A DNA stretch of 64,000 nt from Seriola aureovittata (taxonomy: Eukaryota; Chordata; Actinopteri; Carangiformes; Carangidae): NCBI RefSeq assembly GCF_021018895.1, contig NC_079373.1, positions 10,140,501-10,204,500 of the forward strand, given 5' to 3'. The notes under the pieces were generated by a model. It was not told the DNA's origin. It saw only the letters and a list, made by a program, of their open reading frames with translations, and searched no databases. Of this stretch, positions 13,487 to 24,908 are shown in pieces. Within the stretch, counting starts at the first letter, position 1; the number at the start of each line of letters is the position of its first letter. The position numbers and the translations under genes are program-made.

Positions 13487-16400
13487 CTTAATGGATTCAG
13501 TTGCTTGTTTAATTGATTGACTGAACAATTGTGAGTAATCGTGTGTGGGAGGTGATTGACACGTTGCCTCCTTTTCGTCCTCTCCTGTTAGGCAGAGATG
13601 TGTTTCAGTCTCTTTTTAGTTTCATACAGTACATCAGTCTTGTTCTGAGGCTGTAGATGAAATGATATCTCTAAAGATCTCCTTCAAGTTGAGTTATATT
13701 CCCCGTAGTATAGGTCGGATTACTTCCTGCAGCCTACAGGTACACTATTATACGCAATATGCTGTTGTGGGAGGACCATTTGAAGCACTACAAGATGGTT
13801 AAAAAGTCTTTGTAAGACTTGTCCTGGCACAGAACAGAGATGATTTGATGAAATAGGCCATTTCTTGCTCCTTCTAATCCTTTGAATTGCATTGAGAGGT
13901 AAACTGTGGGCATTATCGGTTTGCAGAGAATTGCTGAAGACAGAGTGGGATACAGAGGATGCCTGGAAGCTCCTTGCTTCCTTCTAGCAGTCACTGAGTT
14001 TTGCCAGCAGCTGAAGCAGAAATAGATTTGGACTGTAGACAGCTCATCTCAACAAGCTTGTTCCTCATCTTCTAGGGGAGCTAGTTGGAGTCAGTTTTAA
14101 AAGTTTCTCTTGCCCTACTTTCCACTGTATCCTTGACACTTTGGAAGTATTTTTGTAGACAACTGTCTTAAATTTGTATCCAACCAGCTGTCTAGAAGTA
14201 TGCTCCTCTTCTGCCTATGCTGTCTGAAACTATGAAACTCTAAATCCTATATGTCTCATTATTTTTTTTTCTCTTATATCTATAGTGTAGTGCTGCCAGA
14301 GTGCAGCGTAGTGACCCTTATTTCTCCAAGTGAGGAAATAGAAAATTTTTTCAGTTCACATAATTGAAATAAATATCAATTTTTAAGGGCTTGCAGATAC
14401 AATCATCACTATGTCATGCAAGAGAGCCAGAAAAACAAACTGAATGGTCTAACCTGTCATATTGACATTTAAGGAGTGTTGTGTCCCCATCTAGATGCAT
14501 TTCCCCAATTATGTTTCACACACAAACATGCAGGTGGTAGAACAGGCTGTCCACTAATTGCAGGGTTGGTGGTCCCCAGCTTTTCCTCCCCACATGTCCC
14601 TGAGTGAGACACCGAACCCCAAGCTGCTCCTGATAGGCAGGCCAGCACTTTGCATGGCATTTCCATCAGTGTGCGGTAGATGTGTGTGTTTCTGTGTGAA
14701 TGGATGAATGAGAGGCAAATTGTCCATTTACCCTTTATCAGAGCTGTTCAGTGTGTTAAGACACCTGCACATGCTCAACAAATACTGACTGGGCCCATGT
14801 CCAGACCAGTGGCTTATGGGAGCAGATCAGCAGGAGAAAATCAGTGGCCGAGCAGAAGTAGTTGATGAGACTTGTTCAAGGGTTCCTCAACAGTAGGTTT
14901 TTACAGAGAGAGCAAAAAAGGATGTCTTGTACACTTATTCTTCCCAGATAAAATTAAGGATTTCCTAATGGTACCTTTCAGTTATAAGTTTATTTAGGTC
15001 ATATTGTAGCCCATGTGACATTACCTCCAGGTGTTTTTAAAGCAATCTGAAAATGTTTAGACTCCAACCAAACCAACAGTATCAATTCATGCCAGTATGG
15101 CTTGAAAATCCACTTGTAGGCAGACGTGAGCCACAGGTAAAATTTTAGTCTGCTTTATGTTTTTCGTGATCATTGAATTGTGCTATAATGCAGTTGTGAG
15201 CAGGCAGTGTTTTGAAAACTCTTACTTGCTAGTGCATTCAAGCGCTTGCAGCAAACTCCAATATCCGGTATGCTTTGAAAAAATGTCTGCAGAAATGTAA
15301 AATACATGCAGTTTGTTGTGAAATTGTTAAATAAGTTAAATAAGCAGAACCAGCCGTGTGATAGCTGAAACGTTAGGCTATTACCGCTCCCACCTCTCTC
15401 CCGCAATGTGCTGTTTGGCCCTGGGCTGCTTGTCTCCAGACTCAGCAGCTTGAGTCACCCGAGCACCCAGCCACACTGTCACATTGTGCCTCAGCAGTGG
15501 CAGGAGTCTCACTCCGCCTGGAGCTTAATTCTGAGAAAAGCAACGTAGACAACAAGCATCGCGGATGAACCATGTCTTTAGGGGTAGCAGATCACAGTAC
15601 TAACAGATGAAGAACAATCACAAACTGTTATTTTGTTCCGTTTGGATGCGAGTAATAATGGTGCTGTCTTTTTATATCTCCCTTTGCATTTTGTATTCCA
15701 ATCAGTCGAGTATAAAAGACTGTTGAAGGAACACTTTGAACTGAAGTGGTTGGATTTTAACCACATTCAGGTCACTATTTCACCTGTGGGAGTGTAACAT
15801 TAGCTCTTACATTAAAGCAAACTTACCTATGTATATTCATAGGAAGCCCCACTGGGATAAACACTCGAAGCTGTTCCCAGAACGTCTGTGACGATTTCCT
15901 TTTTTGAGCTGACTTTTAGTTTTTACCTTAAATGCCATTTTGCAGCCACAGGCTCATTCACCAGAGAGGCTGTCAGTTCAGTAAACACTCTTTTATTTAT
16001 CAGCACCAAGATGCGTCTCTATGAGAAGTGACAAAGGAATGAGCACTTAAGCCATTGTGTATATTTTACACAAAGACGTCCATGTTTGTGTTACATGTTA
16101 TGCGTGTGTGTGCTTGTGGTTGAACTGGATAGGCGTATGCAGTGTAAGATAGCACAGTTTGGGTTGTGTGTATGCATAATTCAGTTTGTCACGGCTATTT
16201 AAATGAGAAGAGGAGAAAATTGGGATCCACAAAGGACTGTGGGAGTTGAAAAATGAGAATCTCTTTTCATGGCTGCTTAGATGTGCTGCAGATGTGTTAG
16301 TGATGGAAAGAGCAGAGAACACAAAACTGTATATTTCCATCTGCCACCCAGTGCAATCAATGACATGCTGAAACACTGTAGACACACTCAGACATGCAAT

Positions 16401-19400
16401 TGCATTGACAGTGTTACAGTAAAGCATGAGCCAGATGCTATGGAGGTAGATTAAAGTCTAGTCTTTCAAATACATTATATAATATATGTGATTTACTTCT
16501 CTTTGTCTTTAAACTTGACACACAAATCCAATCAAGCTGCTTCTTTGGAGGTGACATCAGTCCTGCAGTCACCTACAACACTTGTAAATGATAAACAGAG
16601 ACTACAGGAGGCAACGGCGTTCTTTCAGTATCGATGGGATTTAGTAGTCTCTTTGGGAAAATGAGCCAATGTGCTTCTGACAAATCTACTGCCATCAAAC
16701 CATTCTGTACCATCTGCTGGTCTGCCCTCAGACTTTCCTGTAGCGCTGTTTGCACCTAATCTGCCCTACCTACAGTCTCTTACATAAACTGCTGTTGGCC
16801 AACAAGCGCTTCTCAGCCCAGTTTTCCACTCGCACGGTCCCAGTGTTCCCAGGAAGAGAGAGATACAAACAGACAGAGGTGTGTGAGTGTGTGTCTGTGT
16901 GTGTGTGTGAGAAAGACAGCATTGAGTAAATACTGTGAATAGCTCCACCGAGGGGCTCCAGCATATGGTAGCCAGTGCTCATGACGTTAGTGCGGTGCTG
17001 GGTACTTGCTGGCGGCCACACAAAGGGCACGAGCATGGCACCCTACATGGGCTCCTTCTCTCACCACATCTACCCTCCCTCCCCGCTCTATATGCTCTCG
17101 CTCACTGTATCTCTGCCTCGCCCTGCCTCATAATCTGTCTCTCCTCTCTTTGCGCCTGTCTGCTCCTCCTGCTCTCCAGAGGGAGCGGGAGGAGAAACGG
17201 AGAGAAGGGCAAAGCTGAAAGGGTAGGATAATGCCATCAGTTAATATCTAGTCTCCGCTCCGACTGACAGCTGCATTCTGTCAAGTGTGCTGCTATTTCT
17301 GTGGCGAGGAATGGAGCACACAGTTTATTACTGCAGCATGAAGTTCTGCTCTGATGCAGTGCGAGTGGGTGACGCCAGCAGATACCTAAAGATAATGAGA
17401 TAATGCTTTACTTTAAGTCCCCCTATTTATTATTCATAAGCTTTTAGTAAATAGTTGTAAGCAGCTATAAGGAGTAATGTTAATTAATGTATGGTATTTG
17501 CCAGCATTTAATTCATTGATTTGTTGTTTTTTTTGCTAGTATATAAAATGTCAGAAAATGACTATATTTGTTAATATTTGTCAGTTTTGTCTGTTAAATT
17601 ACCTAAATTATTGCCCAATTATCAAAATAACTCAACTAATCAATTCATCGACTGATCATTCCGGCTCTAATAGACACAGATTAGTTAGCACCATGAAAAT
17701 GACTAAACAGGAGACAAGCCTGCATTAATGGTGTTTGACTGGACTGCATTAGGAGCTAATGATGCTCAAGCTACTTGTTCTGTTATGATGACACTCTTCA
17801 TTTCAGATGTTTTTTTTGTGTGCAAAATTATTGATTTGTAAAGAAGCTCGACCTCTGAGGGACTGACATAAAAAAACAACAAAACAAAAAAGCTGTCTCC
17901 TCATTTTTAGATTGTGGTTTTCTTGTTTTGTTATTAAACTTTCTGTGATGACTCATAGTCATGTTCGGCTCATCTGTGGCCCATTGATGATGGTGATTAG
18001 ATCTAGTATCTTGGGTCTCCACTGACATGTACTTTAGTACATTTTATATATTACTAATTTAATTTAATTTTTGTATTATTTTGAAAATAATCTTACATTT
18101 CATGGTTTGCTCCTGCATTGCCTTTGGTATTATTGATATGGGCATAGACTGTATGGTGCTATAGTTGTGATTTTTTCCTCTGTGAATTTTCCTTAATCCT
18201 CTCCTTATGTAAGTGGATGTCGCACTGTGCTGTATTGGATCTCCAGGACTGTGTTGTGTGGTGATGGATTAGCTGACTCCAGGCTTACTGTTACAGTATA
18301 TGGAGGGGACATGTGCTCCTCCTCTTACCACATGCTGTTTCTGGAAACAGGAGTGGCATATGTGGCACCCTCTGTTGGTATAATCCTGGCCAGTGCATCC
18401 CTCAGAGTTCATCATCTGCAGAGTAGATAACGTTCAGCAGTGACTGAGACAGATATTTTACTGCTCTTGTATCTCTTGTTCTCTTTTGGTCTCTCTCCCC
18501 TGATGCTATCAGCATTTGTCGGTGTACACCTCTTTCATTCTTCTTTTTCCTGTACCCTCACTCGCTCTCTCCTTCTCCGTGAGCCTCTTCTCTCTCCTCC
18601 TGAGTCTCAATGTAATATTCATGATGGCATTGAATTGAGCCAAAGGCATCCAAGAGACACCCAGAAGGATCTGGAAAAGCTTTTGTTACCTTTTCAATAA
18701 ATGCATCACGAGGGAGAGAGAATCGTAATGTGTGTTGACTCTCAGAATATCAAATGTTATTTGGTCTTCTATGGCACTCCCCCTGTTCAGTGAAGGTTGT
18801 TACATGAGCCTCCATAATATTCATAGCATTTATACAGCTAGGAGAAACACAGTTTGTACAAATTCATTCTTATTCCAGGGTGAAAAAGCTATATTCATAT
18901 CAATGCACCACTATTTGTGACTGCTCATTTCTTTTCCCAAACCCCCAACGGAGGAGCAACCAAAAAACACATTGACAGCTTACCCCCTGGGTCACCAAAT
19001 AACATGACAGCTGACTGATGGCTTCAGCTAATCAGCACCATCTCAGGCTGGACTGCTCTATCAAAAAATCAGGGCTATTACGATGTTCAAGCCAAGGACA
19101 TACAGAGGCAGCTTTGTCTCTTTCTTTCTGCACTGACTGCATCAAACTTTCCCTCAGAATTATGAGCAAAACTATTGTTCTTGTGTTAATTGTTTGTCAA
19201 ACACCTTGTGTTGCTGAACAAACAAGAAAAGAAAGAAAGAAAAAGTCATTAGATGTCGGGGAAAAAAACACAACAACTGTCTTTTTTATGCGAGTCGGAT
19301 TTGCCCTGAACCACTTTACAGAAAGTATTGAAAGGTGCTTTAGTTCAACAACACTACACACACACACACACACGTAGAAGCATTGTCAAGACAGGGCCTG

Positions 19401-22400
19401 CTCTGTGGCCTCTGCAGCTACAGTCAGCTTCTGTATTCGTCAGTGTGTCGTTGACAGTGACATCAGAGACTTGTTAGCAAGAGGTGGACAGGCAGACAGA
19501 TTGTGGAGGTTTGGCTTCATGTGACGCAGGTAGAAGCGGACCTGTTCACTGTCAGCTCACTGTTCACAATGTGCAGTAGGTCCTCGGCGACATTCACTCA
19601 CGAGCTGAATCGTGTACTTGACTCAAGAGGACGTTTGACAGACTGCGATGCTATACTGCATATAGAGCTCGTGTGGGCTGAGTGACATATGCAGGACCGA
19701 GTGAGGCCCTATCGCGGCGTGTCACGGCCAAGTTAAATCTTGCTTGAGCGAAAAAGGCTCGTTGCTTCATTGTGTGGCTCTGCCTAGAGACTGCAAGAGA
19801 CGCGGTCTCTATACTTTCATGAAACCAACCAGGGCTGTACGACTGTAATGTTGACACTAGAGTATATGACAATGATTTCTGTTGCTTAAATACTTGTTGT
19901 TTGCACATTTATTTATAATATATAGTCGAGGAATATCTTCTGTTGTAAAAGGCTGTCTGAAGTAGAATAGGTCATTGCGGTACTCCTCCATCCGAGTAGC
20001 TGAGTCTGAACAAGCACCTGAGTCCTTGCTCCCTGAAACACTGTGTGCATATGAATTTGTTATGACAGTTGGAGACATGGGGGAAGGTAGAATAGGAGTC
20101 TTGGGGATGCTCTGCTCTGTTGGGTATGCGGTTTGTCTGCAGCACATATTGCTCTGTAATTTCTCTCTTACTCATTGTCTCTCACTGAAATTTCTCTCAA
20201 CACCCGCTAATTTTCAGGACTAGTAAAGACTGCAGCGCGACTGTAACCAAATGCAGTGCGTGTGTGTGTGTTTGTGTGCTTTAATGGATATGTGTGGGCA
20301 GCTTGTGTATGCATATTAACCACTGTTACCACTTTTGGTTTTAAGACAGACAAAAAGCTACAAATAAGGCCAATATAAGTTAAATACACATATATCTCTG
20401 CTCAAAAGGTGTTCATGTAAAAGCAGCATGCAGACATTAAAATGCAGATTACATGGATAACAAACTAGAATAATGTTCAAAATCCTAATACATGAACAAA
20501 CAGCATTCAGAGAGGAAACATTGCAAGCAAGTGTTTCGGGGATAAAGAAGTGGGTTCGTTTTATTAGTATGTTTTATTATTAATGTGCAATGCACTCTGG
20601 ATAATTGTGCAGTCAGCTTCCGCTGTTCTGCTGCAGCATCACCTCAGAGGAGAACCTCGCTCAGATTCAAGATGAGAGAGATTTTTACCCCTTGGGCAAA
20701 AACTGAGAATGAGGAGTGGTTAGTTAAAAACCAAAGAGGGAGAAAAGGCTGCAAGACTGCATGGTCTCTCATTTTACTTGTGCTCTTCTGCCGCAGCATC
20801 ACCTTAGAGAAGAATCTCTTTTAAACTGAAGATGAGAGAGATTCAAATCAAAAGATGAGAGAGAGATTTTACACTTTGGGCAAAAACTGAGAATGAGTTG
20901 AAGTCTAATATTACCACTTCTTAAAATGCAAGAGGGAGAGAGAAATCCATGCTGTTGTGTAACAAAACAAGTTAGAAGTAAGGAAATCCTGGACAGTTTT
21001 TCATATGACCAGAGCAGTTACTACATTCTATATCTCTTGCTGCTACTGTGTCTGGCCATGACTGTTGGTGGATGTTTACTGCTGGTTTTACTGCTCTTCC
21101 ACAGGAACTCATTGTGTGTAGACACTTATTTCCCACCAAAGGGAAGAAATGAAAATCGATGTGATGAATACAATAGAAACAGTAAAATATCCACAGAGGA
21201 GTGTGTAAAAGGGTGGAGATTTGTAAAGCACTTGAAATGATCATTCTTCTTCTCTCATTTCCCCCCAAAAATCTCATTATCCCTGACCTCATTTATTACT
21301 GTGCACTTTTCCTCCCATGCTTTTGTTCTGCTTATACCTTTTGTTCCTTCCTCTCCTCCTCCCACTTTTTCATCCACTATCCTCCCTAATGTTGCCCCTT
21401 CTCTTTTACTGACTCTTCCCCTCTCTGCCTCCAACTAGGTGTCTGTCTGGTGCTGGGTTGTATGATCTATCCTGATGGCTGGGACAGCGATGAGGTCCGG
21501 CGGATGTGCGGAGAGCAGACGGACAAATACAGCCTGGGGGCCTGCTCAGTGCGCTGGGCCTACATCTTGGCTATTATGGGCATCCTGGACGCCCTCATCC
21601 TCTCCTTCCTGGCCTTTGTCCTGGGGAACAGGCAGGACGGCCTCATGTCAGAGGAGCTGCTGGCTGAAAGCAAGGGTGAGAATGTACTGTCTAATCTGAT
21701 AAAATGTGATATATTATTGATCTTCCTTGGGAAAATTCCCTCTTCACTTGTGCACTACATTGAAAGTCAGCCAGCTTCAGAGCAGCACTCTGGGAGCAGG
21801 GCTGCTACTTGCCAGCATGTGAACTGAAAATGATTTATCCATTAGCCTACCTTCACTGAATCTATACTGCTAGTTTTGGTATTAATTAAGTGAAATTATA
21901 AATACTTCTCCACATGTACAGTGAATGCATCTAGAATTGGGCATTGATTTCCTTAAATTTCCAATTATTTTAAATCTTGTATTGGGTTATAAATCTCTGG
22001 GTCATTGATGTGGAATTGATCAGTTTTTCTTTGGCTGGGTGGTACCAGGAGATTTACTCTAAAAGTGTGCTCTTGATGCAATTTATGCTCCTATAGTGGG
22101 CTGGCAAAAGCGTATACTTAAAGCAAATGAGAGTACTTTAAAGCTTGCTTTAAGCATAGACTCCTGATTTATCACAACGTTCTACCAGACTGAAAATGGA
22201 AAGTGCACACCCATTAAGGTCGTGATAAAACATACACTTGTCTGGCAAACAGATTCTGTGGGTTGAATTCATAACAGGATCACAGTCAGCGTGCTTACTT
22301 GTGTTTATGACAAATCAAAGCCAAAATTTTGATGTAATGAGCTTTTGATGCAGCCTCAATAAAAAAATAACATTAAAGCTTCAAATGTGCAATTTGAACA

Positions 22401-23818
22401 TAATTAAGGGGATTTTTTAGATAGTGAGCTTGATATACCAAAAAAAAAATCAGCAACCAAGTGCACTTATTTTAAGCCCTTAATAATGCTTCCTGTTTCT
22501 GATCCTTTTTGATGAACAGTGGTGATCTATTCTGAAAAGAAATTGAACCAAATCTACAGGGACACAAGCCTAGTAAAAAAAAGTTGTTTTGCTTTTTTTC
22601 TTTTACTTCTCCATTTTGTATGCAGTGTATTGCATCTGCTGTTAGTGTGATATTAAAATGGTTTACAATACATAGTCACACGGCTTTATGTTTTCAAATG
22701 ATGTGCATTTCATCAATGAATGAAAGCCGACTCAGCCAGATGCCATCCCAAATGAGTTGACAAACTCACCTCCATGTTAAGGGGTTTTAATATCCTTAAG
22801 ATGATATTTTCAGTATTATCTAACCATAACTCATGTTTCTACTCCCCCCTGCACTGTGACTGTACAATGATCCAAAAATAGTAAGAATATCTGGCAGACT
22901 CTACCACCATCAGGCCTCACTGCCCCACCAGAGATCTATTATACAGTGAGGGGAAGTGATGGTGTAGTCATAGAAATGGCCTGGCTTAAACTGGTGTCCA
23001 TGCATACTGTATGCGATTCTGGATCACTATCGCGGGTGTACACAGTGAGATACTGTGAAAAGGCCTGGGTCCAGGTGTGTGTCCCAGTGGGAAATGGGAT
23101 TAGTATGTCCACGCCATGTAGCCTTTAATGGAAGCAGACAGGCATGGGCATCCAGCAACCCACAAAAGAGAAGCGAAGCGACAGAGTGGGAGAAAAAAGG
23201 GGCACAGGGGGCTTGGAAAGACTGACTGATGATTCCTCAGTTTGGTGTCACACTCTTATGAGAGAGATGCACATGTAACATCATCATGGTGCCATGTTTA
23301 ATCATCTGTGGATGTAGCCGGTAACATCATCTACAAAGTAATACAGACACCTCTAGGAAGTCTAGGGAGGCCCGTACAATTTCTGTTTTCTCATTTCCAA
23401 CCCCAGTGACCTTCAACTGACAAATAAGAGATGAAGAGACAAGGTGAAAGATATATGGACAATGTCATAGAAGAGAAAACTTGAATAGGATTATCAGTAG
23501 CTTTACTAGTCAATAAATGGCCTCATTGTGCAGCCCAATGATATACCAGTCCTTAGTTTTGGGCTCTGGAGAATCTATCATTTATGAATAATTCATTGCA
23601 GCTCAATAGTCTTTTACCAATTAGCTCATCCCTGATGCCATCTACTGGTGTTTGTGTGCAGTACAGCCAGTCATTGGGAAGAATGCATGTGTCTGGCAAC
23701 GTGTGAACATGGGAGTCTATTAATAGCATGACCTTGAGTACCATGTTATAGCACGTTAATATTTTTCTCTGTGGTTCTGTTCTGTTTGTTTGTTTTTTCA
23801 GAGGGAGGCAACGCCTAA
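3616..23818 (+). CDS. lhfpl3: LHFPL tetraspan subfamily member 3 (spliced gene, coding span)
   Basis: Spliced CDS 3616-4042, 21439-21675, 23802-23818, giving about 226 residues against about 236 for mammalian LHFPL3. LHFPL proteins are four-pass membrane proteins of the claudin/PMP22-like superfamily. LHFPL3 is the brain-expressed member; its close relatives LHFPL4 and LHFPL5 are auxiliary subunits of GABA-A receptors and the hair-cell transduction channel. Predicted helices lie near residues 29-49, 101-126, 132-153 and 181-204. The first extracellular loop has [13 protein letters not shown] (51-63) and FGLFHYC (67-73) with paired cysteines C73 and C84. After the third helix come the segments PDGWDSDEV and GACSVRWAY. 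The GDGVDTPQ loop and the NRQDGLM-EEL tail fit LHFPL3 rather than LHFPL4. The start at 3616 gives [12 protein letters not shown]; an internal ATG at 3640 is possible. Both splice junctions into coding exons are phase 1. Intron 1 is 17.4 kb. Confidence 0.9.
7868..8055 (+). repeat. partial hAT-type MITE (GGGCTGCAACTA-end family)
   Basis: The sequence follows the pattern of a very common teleost MITE: an inner end with ATTTTCATTATTGAT, then a CCAAAGAGAGTCAAATTACTGTCA-like core, then AGAAGCTGG. The outer terminal repeat is missing. Assignment is from memory of the family; see also 17500-17672, 31655-31987 and the 58 kb copy. Confidence 0.55.
8326..8790 (+). repeat. teleost dispersed repeat with CTCCGTCAAGGAGGTTATG head
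   Basis: It starts with ACCTCCGTCAAGGAGGTTAT, has an internal CACCAAACTTGGTGGAGGGA and ends with CTTGGTGGAGGTATGTGCTC followed by GAATGCCCTTTTAGTT. I recognise this ordered set of blocks as a dispersed element repeated widely in percomorph genomes. The copy is diverged, and the open frame inside it is not a gene. Confidence 0.65.
9111..9127 (+). repeat. (TC)n microsatellite
   Basis: A short pure TC run. Confidence 0.8.
12319..12352 (+). repeat. G-rich GGTGGG tract
   Basis: Several closely spaced runs of three or more G on the + strand. The tract fits a G-quadruplex-forming pattern but could simply be a decayed simple repeat. Confidence 0.7.
12404..12843 (-). repeat. hAT-type MITE with CTTCCACCACTG terminal repeat
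   Basis: The right end is CTTCCACCACTG (12832-12843), the reverse complement of the CAGTGGTGGAAG terminus of an abundant teleost MITE. Internal hallmarks follow in order: ACTTTCTACTCCACCACATTT, GAGATTTTACATACAAAACAT, ATGAGCTCCACCATGACAACTAC, CATAATGAGTACCTTTACTT. It is in reverse orientation relative to the copy at 24.2 kb. The left end is eroded. Confidence 0.7.
13417..13486 (+). repeat. (GATA)n microsatellite, about 17 units
   Basis: An uninterrupted GATA tetranucleotide array of 70 nt. Arrays this long and pure are usually highly polymorphic. Confidence 0.97.
14540..14750 (+). repeat. SINE-like teleost dispersed repeat
   Basis: Ordered blocks include TTGGTGGTCCCCAGC, GTGAGACACCGAACCCCAAGCTGC, CTTTGCATGGCATTTCCATC, GTGTGAATGGATGAATGAGA. 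These match a widespread teleost repeat (the form ending in GTAAAGCGCTTTGAG) as I remember it. That final block is eroded here. Family assignment is from memory. Confidence 0.6.
16870..16912 (+). repeat. interrupted (GT)n microsatellite
   Basis: Alternating GT with a few GA/CT interruptions. Confidence 0.8.
17500..17672 (-). repeat. partial hAT-type MITE (GGGCTGCAACTA-end family)
   Basis: It contains TATAAAATGTCAGAAAATG and ends with CAACTAATCAATTCATCGACTGATCATTCCGGCTCTA, which reads as the terminal part of the family that is complete at 31655-31987. It is diverged and incomplete. Confidence 0.55.
19356..19373 (+). repeat. (AC)n microsatellite
   Basis: A short pure AC run. Confidence 0.8.
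20622..20895 (+). repeat. local duplication, two units 160 bp apart
   Basis: Unit 1 (20622-20713) and unit 2 (20782-20895) share GCTSTTCTGCYGCAGCATCACC at the start and TTTGGGCAAAAACTGAGAATGAG at the end, with GATGAGAGAGATT between. Unit 2 has an extra internal copy of the GATGAGAGAG block. After both units a GAGGGAGA-rich stretch follows, so the repeat period is about 160 bp. No coding potential is evident. Confidence 0.85.
21439..21675 (+). CDS. lhfpl3: lhfpl3 coding exon 2
   Basis: The acceptor CCAACTAG is followed by two bases that complete codon 143 (Gly), then residues 144-221: helices 3 and 4 and the [16 protein letters not shown] tail. The donor gtgaga/gtgag at 21676 leaves phase 1. 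The sequence is GC-rich and nearly free of substitutions against LHFPL3 as I remember it. An open frame continues into the intron to 21827, which would replace the tail if the intron were retained; I regard it as intronic. Confidence 0.92.
21676..23801 (+). other. lhfpl3: lhfpl3 intron 2
   Basis: AT-rich and unremarkable, ending in a long pyrimidine tract before the acceptor at 23800-23801. No further exon or repeat with clear ends was seen. Confidence 0.75.
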
Positions 23819-23831
23819 TCAAACCTATATA
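23802..23831 (+). CDS. lhfpl3: lhfpl3 exon 3 (30 nt) with stop codon
   Basis: Preceded by a strong T-rich tract and CAG, and followed by the near-perfect donor gtgagtaag. Joined in phase 1 to exon 2 it reads Glu-Gly-Gly-Asn-Ala-stop (TAA 23816-23818). The stop is 13 nt from the exon end, so the downstream junction should not trigger nonsense-mediated decay. The length is a multiple of three, so skipping it keeps the phase and moves the stop to exon 4 (Gly-Ser-stop). Confidence 0.65.
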
Positions 23832-23984
23832 GTGAGTAAGAACAAAACATACATCTTGAAACATTTACATGTTCTGACAGAGCATGACAGTGTCTGTCAT
23901 TACATAAACCACCATGTGCAACCATGCACAATGTGATTGATCTAGAATTTTTAACATATTATCATACATTAACATTTAATATAT

Positions 23985-24235
23985 TATTATTACTGGTGTA
24001 TTACAGTGTAAGTAGCATTTTAATATTGTAGCTGGAGCCAGTTTTAACAACTTTACACTGTTAGGTGTGTATGAGCATATGAAAGGTTTAGTATGTACAT
24101 TTTTAATGTATGAAGTACCTACTAATTATAGCTGTCAAGTTAATGTAGTGGAGGAAAAGTACAATATTTCACTCTGTATGTAGTATAAAGTAGCATAATA
24201 TGGAAATACTCAAGTAAAATACAAGTACCTTGAAT
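23985..24235 (+). repeat. 3' part of a CAGTGGTGGAAG-type MITE
   Basis: It contains TGTAGCTGGAGCCAGTTTTAA, ATGTAGTGGAGGAAAAGTACAATATTT and AATACTCAAGTAAAATACAAGTACCT, the 3' half of the family seen at 12.4 kb. It abuts the 5' end of a second copy at 24236 directly. Confidence 0.65.
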
Positions 24236-24885
24236 CAGTGGTAGAAGATGTACTCAGATCAATTACTAAAGTACTAATACAACAATGCATTGTGTGTATT
24301 AAGTAACAGTCTTGCATTCAAAATCTCAAGTACATACGTTTTATCAGAAAAATGAATAAATTATTGAAAGTAAACATAAAAATCATTAAATTTCATTATT
24401 AGATTGTTAATACTGATCTATTACTGTGTGAGCAGCCTTCTACTGTTGTAGTTGGCCATTTCAGTGGTTCCCAGTCTAGGGGTCAGGCACCCACCAAGAA
24501 GGTCACAGGATAAATCTGAGTGATGATTAATGTGGTATAAGACTTTGAAATCATTTTACAGGCTTTTCTCTTATCTTTTGTTTTTTGTGAGATCTTGGTT
24601 AGCTTTCCCTCTTTGGGCCACAAACGGTTGTTTTAATTATTACTTGTTTAGAGCGGAAATCACTCTTTGGTGGAATTCCTGATAACTCATAAACTGCTTT
24701 ATTGCAAGGGTCACAAGCCAAAAATGTTGAGAACCACTGGTTTAATCTTCAACAGTGCTTTGTGTTTTAGAAACTGATCATTATATAGCTGTCAAATAAA
24801 TGTAGTGGAGTAAAAAGAGCATGAAATGAAAGTGCAACTACCTCAAATTACACTTTAGTCACGTACTTGAATACTTAATAACACT
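24236..24885 (+). repeat. CAGTGGTGGAAG-type MITE, interrupted by another MITE
   Basis: The terminus CAGTGGTAGAAGATGTACTCAG (24236) is followed by CTTGCATTCAAAATCTCAAGTA, then the inner element at 24462-24739, then the rest of the host: AGCTGTCAAATAAATGTAGTGGAGTAAAAAG and TCACGTACTTGAATACTT. Inferred host length without the insert is about 370 bp. Confidence 0.7.
24462..24739 (+). repeat. MITE with CAGTGGTTCCCA terminal inverted repeats
   Basis: The left end CAGTGGTTCCCAGTCTAGGGGTC and the right end GGTCACAAGCCAAAAATGTTGAGAACCACTG form imperfect terminal inverted repeats, and the body carries the GGTCACAGGATAAATCTGAG block. I recognise this as another common teleost hAT-like MITE. It is inserted inside the MITE at 24236-24885. 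No clean target duplication is left. Confidence 0.75.
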
Positions 24886-24908
24886 CACATTTTCTTTCTT
24901 TCTCTCAG

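Larger units (their letters stand above)
4043..21438 (+). other. lhfpl3: lhfpl3 intron 1 (17.4 kb)
   Basis: It lies between a strong donor (gtaagt) and the acceptor at 21437-21438. It holds several dispersed repeats, a (GATA)n array and a local duplication, each listed separately. The remaining stretches (4.3-7.8, 8.9-12.4, 12.9-14.5, 14.8-17.5 and 17.7-20.6 kb) show no coding exon or RNA gene that I can support. The translated frames there are short and unrelated to known families. Confidence 0.8.

Noticed and set aside
20926..21240. 104-codon frame with a hydrophobic segment ([24 protein letters not shown])
   Set aside because: A single apparent membrane helix in intron 1 of lhfpl3, with no splice sites or known relative; pyrimidine-rich intron DNA often encodes such segments.
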